The position numbers were made by a program, and so were the translations under genes. This document shows positions 29,454-36,958 of a DNA stretch of 64,000 bases, piece by piece. The notes under the pieces are model-generated. The model was not told the origin of the DNA. It saw only the letters and a program-made list of their open reading frames with translations, and searched no databases. The stretch spans positions 378,011 to 442,010 of the forward strand of contig CP135238.1 in the NCBI GenBank assembly GCA_032834875.1. The letters run 5' to 3'. Each line of letters starts with the position of its first letter. The first letter of the stretch is position 1. Source of the stretch: Sulfuracidifex metallicus DSM 6482 = JCM 9184 (GTDB lineage Archaea; Thermoproteota; Thermoprotei_A; Sulfolobales; Sulfolobaceae).

Positions 29454-30114
29454 GGGATTAAACGTTGATCTTCAAGGCAAGAGAATCTTAAATGACGTTA
29501 GTGTAACTTTCGTAAAAGGTTTAAACGTCATCCTTGGACCAAACGGCTCAGGGAAGACTACGCTTTTACGTTCAATAATAGGTATGATAAAATCCCAAGG
29601 TAAGATAGAAGTTAAAGGGAAAATGGGATACTCTCCAGCAGAGTTCTTTCCATCTCCCATGAGGGTAATAGACGTTATGATGTCTGGAACTAACCTCAAG
29701 AGAGATCATTACATTGAATATCTTAAACTAGGAGGAATGGAGAGATACGAGCTCAGACAATTCTCGACCTTAAGCTCGGGCGAGAAGAGGATGATATTGA
29801 TATTGAAGGCTTTCGCAGAGGGTGACACAGTGATAATGGACGAGCCTTTATCTAATCTAGACGCAAGGAATCAGGTTAAGGTTATGAAAATGATGAGGGA
29901 CAGTGAAAAAGTAGTGATAGCAACCTCTCACGACGTGGAGCTCGCCACTTTAGCTAGACAAGTGATTTTGATAAAAAACGGGAGGGTGATTGATCAAGGG
30001 GAACCCTCCATGATACTAACTGAGGAGAAGGTGTCTTCTCTTTATGACGTTAAGGTCAAGAGAATATCCTTGGGTGAAAGAGTAATATTCGTGAAGGAAT
30101 TAATAGATATATGA
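29434..30114 (+). CDS. btuD: ABC transporter ATPase (BtuD-like)
   Basis: 226 residues. Walker A is LGPNGSGKTTLL (about residues 33-44), the signature is LSSGEKRMI (about 111), Walker B is DTVIMDEPLSNLD (about 128) and the switch His is in TSHDVELA. The Q-loop region is short (PAEFFPSPM), so the protein is compact for the family. Start is GTG. It powers the BtuC-like permease and overlaps the next gene by 4 bp. Confidence 0.9.
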   Translation: MVLTLIKGLNVDLQGKRILNDVSVTFVKGLNVILGPNGSGKTTLLRSIIGMIKSQGKIEVKGKMGYSPAEFFPSPMRVIDVMMSGTNLKRDHYIEYLKLGGMERYELRQFSTLSSGEKRMILILKAFAEGDTVIMDEPLSNLDARNQVKVMKMMRDSEKVVIATSHDVELATLARQVILIKNGRVIDQGEPSMILTEEKVSSLYDVKVKRISLGERVIFVKELIDI

Positions 30115-30800
30115 AAAAAGTCTCAGCTCCCTTCGCGGGACCCATCTCGTTCCCTCTTCTCGTAGCTGAGGATAGAGGTATCATGAAAGATTACAAGCTA
30201 TCTAATTCCTGTCAAGATACTGAACTGGGGAACATAGTTCTAGATTCAATAACTAACATATGGAAGGCTCATGGATATACCGTGAAGTCGGGAGTCTACA
30301 TTAGAATGTATTCAATCATAGGTGATAAGAGGTCTCAAAAGATATACACTGTAAGGAAAGGGACCTTGGCTGATTACAACGCTAGATTATTAGCGTTACA
30401 CATGGGGAAGGAAGTAGTAAATGCAACCCCAGAGGAAGTACTTAGAATGTCAAAGAAAGGATTTGCAGGTATAGTAGGAAACGAAGTAGCATTAGGAGAA
30501 CCACTAGAGGAAGAGTTTCAGAGAATGGGTATTTTAGTACCTTCTTGTTTTATTGCCTTTAAAGAAGAAGACGAGAACCTCCTGAAGATTTACGACGAGG
30601 GAATCAGAATTATGAGGGAAGAGCCAGACCTAGCATCTTCGGTAATCTCAGAGAAATCCAAGTATTACGAAAAGGACACTATGAGGAAGATAATCTCGTT
30701 CTATAACCACAAAAGGACGGAAAATACTCAAGATTTGAAAAAAGCGTTAGAAGTATACTCCAAGGTTGAGACGTCGGTTATTAAGATAAGAATAATATAG
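30111..30800 (+). CDS. Putative solute-binding-fold protein (DUF3834-like), fourth gene of the importer operon
   Basis: 229 residues, no signal peptide or membrane segment. The start KKVSAPFAGPISFPLLVAEDRG resembles the first strand and helix of NMT1/phosphate-binding-type periplasmic proteins, and the family I associate with it (DUF3834) is described as related to solute-binding proteins. Without an export signal it would be cytosolic, so it may sense or bind the imported ligand. The 4-bp overlap with the ATPase gene ties it to the importer. Function unknown. Confidence 0.55.
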   Translation: MKKVSAPFAGPISFPLLVAEDRGIMKDYKLSNSCQDTELGNIVLDSITNIWKAHGYTVKSGVYIRMYSIIGDKRSQKIYTVRKGTLADYNARLLALHMGKEVVNATPEEVLRMSKKGFAGIVGNEVALGEPLEEEFQRMGILVPSCFIAFKEEDENLLKIYDEGIRIMREEPDLASSVISEKSKYYEKDTMRKIISFYNHKRTENTQDLKKALEVYSKVETSVIKIRII

Positions 30801-31183
30801 TATAATCCCACAACGCTCTAGATACCTTATGTGTGAACTCGTTAGCTTTATACATGATTTAGGCAAAACTTCTACAATAACTCTAGCTACTTTAGGTTAA
30901 TTATAATTATAAGCTAGAGTTAAAATGAAAAGTTTGTAATTAATATCTATATAACGATTGCATTGTTTTGGTTTAAAAATGTCTTATATACTATTCCCAA
31001 TTATGACTTAGCATATAAATAGCATTTTCCAGAATTGGCAATTATAAGTTTTATGAAATGGAGGAAGCTGATTTAGATAACTTAACATCTTACTAGAGTT
31101 AGTTACTAATACTTTAGTTACTAATAATTGAAGAAGTTAAGTCAAAGAAGCTAGACAAAACTCCCTAAGGGCTATCCTCAAGC
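30801..31183. other. AT-rich intergenic region with 11-bp inverted repeat
   Basis: No ORF of note. TAACTCTAGCT (30878-30888) and AGCTAGAGTTA (30912-30922) form perfect 11-bp arms with a 23-nt spacer. A short direct repeat of TTAGTTACTAATA occurs twice near 31098-31128. The region leads into the first copy of the 160-bp duplication. Confidence 0.5.
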
Positions 31184-31343
31184 TTTAAATTCAGTAAAGT
31201 AAAATAACTTCAATGAAAGTTGAAATTAATGGAAATATAGTCGAAATCATAAATGCCACTAATGAGAATGTAAATGAATACTTAGATTTTATATTATCTT
31301 TGTCCAATGATGAAGACAATTATACTCTAACGCGATACAGCAA
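31184..31343 (+). repeat. 160-bp direct repeat, left copy
   Basis: Identical to 32301-32460 apart from one base (T at 31295, C at 32412); the period is 1117 bp. It covers 29 bp upstream of a GNAT start codon and the first 43 or so codons. The identity ends abruptly on both sides. Confidence 0.97.
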
Positions 31344-31347
31344 GTAA
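31213..31347 (+). pseudogene. Truncated copy of the GNAT acetyltransferase gene (44 codons)
   Basis: Carries the same start (MKVEINGNIVEIINATNE) as the full gene at 32330 but leaves the repeat at codon 44 and stops at once (RYSK, stop). It contains none of the acetyl-CoA-binding motif, so it cannot be an enzyme. The upstream sequence is part of the repeat, so the fragment may still be transcribed. Confidence 0.85.
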
Positions 31348-31450
31348 GAATAAGGAAAAGAAGATAGTCCTCTTCATGAGATGAAGAAAAACATATCACA
31401 TTTATATATGAGAACTATTGAAAAGAATTTTACTTTTTCTTAACCTTAAA

Positions 31451-32083
31451 TTAGTCTTCATCGGATTTGTGTACTTTGAAATGGCTTTCCTCTTCTGACC
31501 CAAATTCGTAATTATGCCACTTCCTGTAAAGCGCTTTAAGACCGTGGTAGAGATCCTTATAGCTATGGGTCTTGAAGAAGGCAAGAAGAGTTCCAAACAG
31601 AACCGCAAAACCCGCTATCAGAACTTCAGGCCACAAGCTAGCGTACCAAGGCGGTGGGAGTGGGATACATTTATTAAACAGTGTGATACATCCTATTTTT
31701 AAATCTTGTATTTTTCCTTGTATTGCAGTAGTGTTGGAGCCGTTGGGGTAAGTATACACAATATACGTAATTTTGGAGCCGTTGGGGTAAGTATACACAA
31801 TATACGTAGTGTTGGAGTGAGTATACACACTACACGTAGTGTTGGGGTGAGTATACACAATATACGTAGTGTTGGAGTGAGTATACACACTATACGTAGT
31901 GTTGGAGCCGTTGGGTTGAGTATACACAATATAAAGCACTGTCTTAGCTGGCGGTGGTGACATTTGTGGAGTTGCGACGTACTGCGCTATAGGGTGGTCT
32001 ATTGAATGGAGGTATGCCCCTAAACTTAGAATTATTGCCGACAAAGCTATTAAAAATATTAAAAATAGCTTCTTCATAAACAA
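31451..32083 (-). CDS. Membrane-anchored protein with glycosylatable tandem repeats
   Basis: I do not recognise this 210-residue protein. It has an N-terminal signal anchor (about residues 4-24, LFLIFLIALSAIILSLGAYL), then six tandem units of 10 or 13 residues (about 50-118) of the form YIVYTHPN(GSN)TT, and a second membrane segment (about 150-172, LWPEVLIAGFAVLFGTLLAF) followed by a basic then acidic cytoplasmic tail. Most units end in Asn-X-Thr, an N-glycosylation sequon. Two Cys flank the segment before the second membrane span. It lies alone between the two 160-bp repeats, so it may be mobile cargo. It looks like a cell-surface or secretion-related accessory protein. Confidence 0.7.
   Translation of the reverse strand: MFMKKLFLIFLIALSAIILSLGAYLHSIDHPIAQYVATPQMSPPPAKTVLYIVYTQPNGSNTTYSVYTHSNTTYIVYTHPNTTCSVYTHSNTTYIVYTYPNGSKITYIVYTYPNGSNTTAIQGKIQDLKIGCITLFNKCIPLPPPWYASLWPEVLIAGFAVLFGTLLAFFKTHSYKDLYHGLKALYRKWHNYEFGSEEESHFKVHKSDED
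31731..31934 (-). repeat. In-frame tandem repeats of 30 and 39 nt inside the membrane protein gene
   Basis: On the plus strand, units begin GTGTTGGAG, may include CCGTTGGGG, and continue with GTATACACA and ATACGTA. Six units are present; two lengths (30 and 39 nt, 10 and 13 codons) differ by the presence of the CCGTTGGGG-type block, so copy-number slippage would keep the reading frame. Confidence 0.9.
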
Positions 32084-32117
32084 TCAATAAAAAAATGTTG
32101 ACTTATAAAGATTTTCG

Positions 32118-32300
32118 TTAGGGACCTAAGAACACGCTAAAACTGTTACTAGGTATTGCGATGTCTTGTTGGGGATTAGTTATTAAGCTTACAAAAGAAC
32201 CGGGTGCGTGGTTCACTGGCAGGTTATTGAAATTAGCATAAGCATTAATGCCATTTTGCGTTCCTAGCATCCAATAGCTAACATTGAAATAATCGGTAAT
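32118..32300 (-). pseudogene. C-terminal fragment of an unknown exported-type protein
   Basis: On the minus strand the frame entering at the edge of the right repeat copy reads 60 residues (ITDYFNVSYWMLGTQNGIN and onward to FSVFLGP, stop). The composition (aromatic, Asn- and Ser-rich, hydrophobic strands) looks like the end of a secreted beta-rich protein. The ten codons upstream are simply the complement of the repeat, so the original 5' part has been cut away exactly at 32300/32301. Family not recognised. Confidence 0.5.
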
Positions 32301-32460
32301 TTTAAATTCAGTAAAGTAAAATAACTTCAATGAAAGTTGAAATTAATGGAAATATAGTCGAAATCATAAATGCCACTAATGAGAATGTAAATGAATACTT
32401 AGATTTTATATCATCTTTGTCCAATGATGAAGACAATTATACTCTAACGCGATACAGCAA
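32301..32460 (+). repeat. 160-bp direct repeat, right copy
   Basis: The copy that forms the promoter region and N-terminus of the intact GNAT gene at 32330. It matches 31184-31343 with a single mismatch. The left boundary coincides with the break in the minus-strand gene fragment. Confidence 0.97.
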
Positions 32461-32905
32461 AATAGACAAGGACAAGATATTGGAATGGTCTAAAAGTTGG
32501 GGGAACCAGACCACTATGATCTTAGCACAGACTAATCAAGTAGTAGGTTTCATTCAATTAATTAAGGGCAAATACTTTGGAATGGAAAGGCAATTTCACG
32601 TAGGAGAAATAGCTTATGCTGTGAGAAAGGACTTTAGAGGTAAGGGATTAATTTACGTAATTTTCAATGAACTCCTACGAGCTGTTGACGTTAAAATACT
32701 AACTGCATGGGTTGACAGTAGAAATATTAGGTCTCAGAGATTGCTTCAAAATCTAGGTTTCAACAGAGATTGCGAAGTGGACTCCTTTATGTGGTCTGTG
32801 AAGGAGAAAAAATTCATAGACTTAATATTCTATAGGTCACGAACAGAAAAGGTAGTGAACGAAGTTAAGAGACAATTGGAGAAATTCTCGTTAACCATAC
32901 ATTGA
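32330..32905 (+). CDS. GNAT-family N-acetyltransferase
   Basis: 191 residues. The acetyl-CoA loop is RKDFRGKGLIY (about residues 99-109), preceded by strand EIAYAV and followed by WVDSRNIRSQRLLQNLGF (about 124-141), the typical helix with Asn and the LGF ending. Q/RxxGxG/A is only partly conserved (FRGKGL). The substrate is unknown; RimJ/RimL-like protein acetylation or small-molecule acetylation are both possible. The first 43 codons are duplicated 1.1 kb upstream. It is 207 bp from tRNA-Asp. Confidence 0.82.
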   Translation: MKVEINGNIVEIINATNENVNEYLDFISSLSNDEDNYTLTRYSKIDKDKILEWSKSWGNQTTMILAQTNQVVGFIQLIKGKYFGMERQFHVGEIAYAVRKDFRGKGLIYVIFNELLRAVDVKILTAWVDSRNIRSQRLLQNLGFNRDCEVDSFMWSVKEKKFIDLIFYRSRTEKVVNEVKRQLEKFSLTIH

Positions 32906-33112
32906 TGCGTTATTTTTATATGTTGAATATTTTTTCACACTAAATCTTTTGCTGTATCTTATTGGCCTCTGCTTCGGGATATTATAGTCTTCTCTTGTTT
33001 ACTTTATGATATTATCATTATCTTTACCAAAGACATGAACTACGTTTATCTCCTGGGATGCTGAGTCACGATCAATTTTTTCAAGAAATGATAAAGGAAA
33101 AACGTAAAATAG

Positions 33113-33184
33113 CGCCGCGGCCGGGATTTGAACCCGGGTCAGGGGCTCGACAGCCCCCATCCTAGGCCACTAGACTACCACGGC
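33113..33184 (-). tRNA. tRNA-Asp (GUC)
   Basis: On the minus strand, acceptor GCCGTGG pairs with CCGCGGC (one G-U pair) and the discriminator is G (33113). The anticodon loop CTGTCGA gives GUC. The anticodon stem GGGGG/GCCCC has four G-C pairs but G31 faces G39 (33154 and 33146), a mismatch next to the loop. The T-arm is intact. No intron, no CCA. Confidence 0.9.
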
Positions 33185-33337
33185 ATCTAAAATCACTATT
33201 TCACATCATTTATTTAAATCTAACCTGAAGATAGAAGGTAATAAACACACTTTACCTCTATACAATAAGAAAAAAAGAAGGGATAGATAAAGAAAGACTA
33301 GAGGTAATAAAGAAAATGAGGAAAAAAATACATCTCT

Positions 33338-34780
33338 TTACGATCTGCTAGTCTCTTCACTTTCTACATGTTTTGCCTTCTTATCGAACATCTCAGCAAT
33401 TTCCTCTACGGAAAGTCCCTTTGTTTCAGGCATTGATGTCATAACGAATGCTACTGCCATTATAGAAAGCACGGCGAATACTCCCATACTAACTCCCAAC
33501 CCAACGCTCGAATCCATCACGGGGAATATTTCAGTAATTGCGAAATTCGCCATCCAATCGATGAATGCCACAGTTGCAGCCATCCTTCCTCTGAACTCTG
33601 TTGGGAAGTACTCGACCTGAATTAGCCAACCGGTTCCTCCTACACCAAAGGCGAAGAACACTATGAATCCTGAGAAAGCTACCATTAAACCTATGGTTTT
33701 AACAATGCCCGTAGTCGTGAAGAAAGTTGCTATACCCAATGCCATGAAAACAGCCATTCCCGCGTATCCAAGCCTTGCAATTGCCTTTCTGCCATATGAA
33801 TCAATGTACTTGAAACCTATGTATGTTGATGCTACGTTAATTATAGCTAGAACAGTAGTTGCCATTATTCCTGCTTCAATGGAGGATAATGCACCGCTAC
33901 CTGAGAAGAACTTTGAAAGTATAGTAGGACCATAGTAGAATGGAATATTTATCCCAGTTATCTGTTGAAATACCATGAACAAGCCGGCTATTAAGAGTGC
34001 CCTCTTTATGCCAGGGGTTACTTTGCTCTTTACTTTCTCCTTCGGTAATTTTATGCTCTTTAGATCGTCCTCAGATACGTTTATACCTAGCTTTGCAAGA
34101 TCTTTCTTCAGCTTTGAGAATTTTCCGTTCTGTATTAACCATCTTGGGGACTCTGGCATTCTAAACCTGAAAGCTAAACCTATGAAAGCTGGAATAGCAG
34201 CTACTCCTAACATGATCCTCCAATCAATGGAGTAAGCGAAGGAAGGAAGTAGATAAAGCGTAGCCAGACCAACCAAATATGCAGCTAATATTCCTATTGT
34301 AATCATCCATTGCTGCAGAATAGACAAGGATCCCCTCTTAGACTTGGGTGCATATTCCGCTATGTAAGCCGTAGCTATTCCAGAGTCAGCTCCAATAGCT
34401 AGTCCTATGAAAGTCCTAGCAATTAGAATCATTGGTACGTTAATAGTCAATGCTGAAATTATTGCCCCTATAGCATATATAGCGGCATCAATGATCAGCA
34501 TTGACTTCCTACCAAATCTGTCTGTTATTGGACCTGCTATTATGGCACCAACTGCAGCTCCTAAGGAAGCTCCTGCAACTAGATATCCCTCAACTAAAGG
34601 AGATGAAAGACCAGGGAAGACGCTTCCCATTAGATCTAAAGCCGAGCCTATGTTTGCAGTATCATAACCGAAGAGGAAGCCTCCTATTGTAGCTAAGATG
34701 GTTAGGCTCCAATAAAGAGAACTAGTAGATTGAGAATCCAGTTTCTCAATTATTGCATCCTTCTCCTTAGGTTGTGCCAT
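33338..34780 (-). CDS. MFS sugar porter
   Basis: 480 residues from the ATG at 34780 (MAQPKEKDAIIEK); an open frame extends to 34882, but the added 34 residues are not typical of the family. About twelve membrane segments. Sugar-porter motifs are GFLFGYDTANIGSAL (about residues 30-44), ITDRFGRKSMLI, PESPRWLIQNGK (about 200) and PETKGLSVEEI near the end. It probably imports a monosaccharide or related compound by proton symport, which fits the nearby glycogen genes. A second MFS gene at 21853 belongs to another branch. Confidence 0.85.
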   Translation of the reverse strand: MAQPKEKDAIIEKLDSQSTSSLYWSLTILATIGGFLFGYDTANIGSALDLMGSVFPGLSSPLVEGYLVAGASLGAAVGAIIAGPITDRFGRKSMLIIDAAIYAIGAIISALTINVPMILIARTFIGLAIGADSGIATAYIAEYAPKSKRGSLSILQQWMITIGILAAYLVGLATLYLLPSFAYSIDWRIMLGVAAIPAFIGLAFRFRMPESPRWLIQNGKFSKLKKDLAKLGINVSEDDLKSIKLPKEKVKSKVTPGIKRALLIAGLFMVFQQITGINIPFYYGPTILSKFFSGSGALSSIEAGIMATTVLAIINVASTYIGFKYIDSYGRKAIARLGYAGMAVFMALGIATFFTTTGIVKTIGLMVAFSGFIVFFAFGVGGTGWLIQVEYFPTEFRGRMAATVAFIDWMANFAITEIFPVMDSSVGLGVSMGVFAVLSIMAVAFVMTSMPETKGLSVEEIAEMFDKKAKHVESEETSRS

Positions 34781-35113
34781 ACTTTCATATTTTGTTTTAG
34801 CATATTTAAACTCGTTTTTATTTACTTTAACTGTTGTAGATAACTTATACTTTTTTATGATTATATCATTCAAATTAAACAATTTATTTTTGTTAAACTC
34901 TTAAAAAAAATGATAATATTGGCTACAGAAAAACAGAATAGTAATGAATGTGTATTCGAAGTAAAACTTAATTCTTAAAAACATAAAAACACAAATATTA
35001 TATATATAGAAAAAGAAAGAAATCTGCTAAGAATTTTCGCTTCAAATTAAAGTGAAATATCTCCATTTCGAGAAAGACCATTTTTATGTAAAGTCTGACA
35101 TAATCACTTGGTC

Positions 35114-36949
35114 CTATAAATTGATTAATTTGGTGATCCCTCTGTAAACCTCGGCGTTACTCCAAGCTTGAGCCATACAACCCCTTGACTTATAAGGTGG
35201 AACGTCATCAAATATTTCTGGCAAATACCCGCCGTTCTTTTCAGCCAATGACATCAATGGTCTTAACTGGTCTATGAGTAGCTTTAACACGATCTGATTA
35301 GTTTCAAGTCTAACCTTAGCGTCTATGAAGCTTCCCAATAACCAAGGCCATATTGGTCCGTTATGGTAAGCGTTATCTCTAGACGCCCTATCTCCTTTGT
35401 AGACCGGCTTATACTGCGGAGATTCTCTAGATAAGGAACTTAACCCGTAAGGTCTAAACAACGAATCCTCCACTGTATTAACTACCTTCTTAGCTAAGTC
35501 CCCTTCCACAACGGGAAAAGGAAGGGAAACTGCAAATATCTGATTAGGTCTCAATGATCTGTCAGGCTTTCCATCCCAATCGACAACGTCGTAAAGGAAC
35601 CTCTCGCCTTCGAACGTGGAAACGAAGGACCTCTTCGTCTCTTCAGCCATTTTGCCGTATCTATCGTCACTCAGTCCAGTTACGTTAGAAAGGTAGTCCA
35701 TCACCTTTAGAGCGTTATACCAAAGTGCGTTAACTTCAACCGCAGCCCCTTCCCTAGGAGTAACCACAACACCGTCGTACTGTGCGTCCATCCAAGTTCT
35801 TGGTGCACCACGATGGAATATAATCCCCCCCTTATTATAAACGATCCCATTTCCCTTGTCATACCACTCCACAATGTCTTGCATGACAGGGAAGAGCTCT
35901 TTCACAGCGTCCTTATCATGAGTATATAAGAAATACTTGTAGACCGCATTTATCCCCCATAATGATACGTCCACTCCTCTGTAAATTGGCTCTCCGTTGT
36001 AGTCTATGTAGCCGTTCGGTAACATTCCTTTTTCCTCTAGAGAGAAATACCTTCTCAATATCTGTAACACAGCTTCGGTCTCGTTATTCATGAGCAAAAT
36101 TCCTTCCATGGAGATAAATGTGTCTCTTCCCCACTCATCGAACCAGTGATACCCTGCAATTATAGCCCATCCTCTATTTCCCTTAACTAGGAAGTCCAGC
36201 CCGTTTTCGCCTATTAACTTCACTGGATCCCTGTGTAAACCTTTAGGTGGAGACGTTGCAGGCTTCTCGCCACTGTAGGCGTGAATGGTTATATGACTGT
36301 CTAGAGAATAGATACAGAAAGGATTGTAAAGATCCTCCTCAAAGTTGGAGCCGTTTTCCTTGTCAAGTTTGTACATGAAATTATAGTACCAATAACCAGT
36401 AGGTTCGACTCTGTTCTCTCCGTCTATCTCAAAAGAGAGAATAGGCTTGTTCTCGAAAAGTATATTGATCCTGTTTCCTTGCGTTTCCATGACAAAGAAA
36501 CCTTGTCTGTTCTTCCAAGTTAGGTGATGGCTTCTGTATGTGATCAGTGGACATATCCTGAAGGACCCCTTGGTTGTCCTGTACGTCACATCAACGGAGT
36601 TATAGAACTGATTTACGACGAGAGTCTTTTCTACGTCAATAGTTCCGTATTGATAATACCACTTAACATAGTTCCTTCCTCTTTCAAAACGAGTTATGAA
36701 CTTATATCCGTCAGGAAAGAATCCTCCTAGATAGTGATTCGTATTCAGGGGTATCTCTTCCCTTCCAACTCTAAGGAAATCCTCAAACTTCGAAAGCACG
36801 AGAAACCTGAAGTGGGGAGAATTCTGAGGTACAATAAGGAAGCCGTGGTAAGTTCTGGAATTTACCCCGCAAACGGTGGAGGAAGAATACCCTCCCGTCC
36901 TTGTGGGAATAACCCATTCTTTGTCTTCGCAATCGTCGGGGAGGATCAT
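35114..36949 (-). CDS. Glycogen debranching enzyme (amylo-alpha-1,6-glucosidase, archaeal type)
   Basis: 611 residues. The N-terminal domain has the archaeal debranching signature TGGYSSSTVCGVNSRTYHGFL (split here as TGGYSSS and RTYHGFL, residues 18-38). The (alpha/alpha)6 domain carries WFDEWGRDTFISMEG (about 275) and YRGVDVSLWG (about 330), with the catalytic acids, and GPIWPWLLG near 545. It removes branch-point glucose units from glycogen. It is the third gene of a minus-strand operon, 9 bp after the glucoamylase. Confidence 0.9.
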   Translation of the reverse strand: MILPDDCEDKEWVIPTRTGGYSSSTVCGVNSRTYHGFLIVPQNSPHFRFLVLSKFEDFLRVGREEIPLNTNHYLGGFFPDGYKFITRFERGRNYVKWYYQYGTIDVEKTLVVNQFYNSVDVTYRTTKGSFRICPLITYRSHHLTWKNRQGFFVMETQGNRINILFENKPILSFEIDGENRVEPTGYWYYNFMYKLDKENGSNFEEDLYNPFCIYSLDSHITIHAYSGEKPATSPPKGLHRDPVKLIGENGLDFLVKGNRGWAIIAGYHWFDEWGRDTFISMEGILLMNNETEAVLQILRRYFSLEEKGMLPNGYIDYNGEPIYRGVDVSLWGINAVYKYFLYTHDKDAVKELFPVMQDIVEWYDKGNGIVYNKGGIIFHRGAPRTWMDAQYDGVVVTPREGAAVEVNALWYNALKVMDYLSNVTGLSDDRYGKMAEETKRSFVSTFEGERFLYDVVDWDGKPDRSLRPNQIFAVSLPFPVVEGDLAKKVVNTVEDSLFRPYGLSSLSRESPQYKPVYKGDRASRDNAYHNGPIWPWLLGSFIDAKVRLETNQIVLKLLIDQLRPLMSLAEKNGGYLPEIFDDVPPYKSRGCMAQAWSNAEVYRGITKLINL

Positions 36950-36958
36950 TGCTAACTA

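Noticed and set aside
31731-31934. CRISPR array
   Set aside because: Units are contiguous, lack unique spacers and are translated in frame.
31706-31960. Plus-strand and alternative minus-strand frames through the 30/39-nt repeats
   Set aside because: Repeats are open in several frames; only the frame 31451-32083 has a signal anchor and a second membrane segment.
30801-33200. Integrated virus or plasmid at tRNA-Asp
   Set aside because: No duplicated tRNA 3' end, no integrase fragment and no viral gene recognised; the duplication involves a protein gene.
36524-36955. Plus-strand frames opposite the debranching enzyme gene
   Set aside because: Shadow frames of a well-supported gene.
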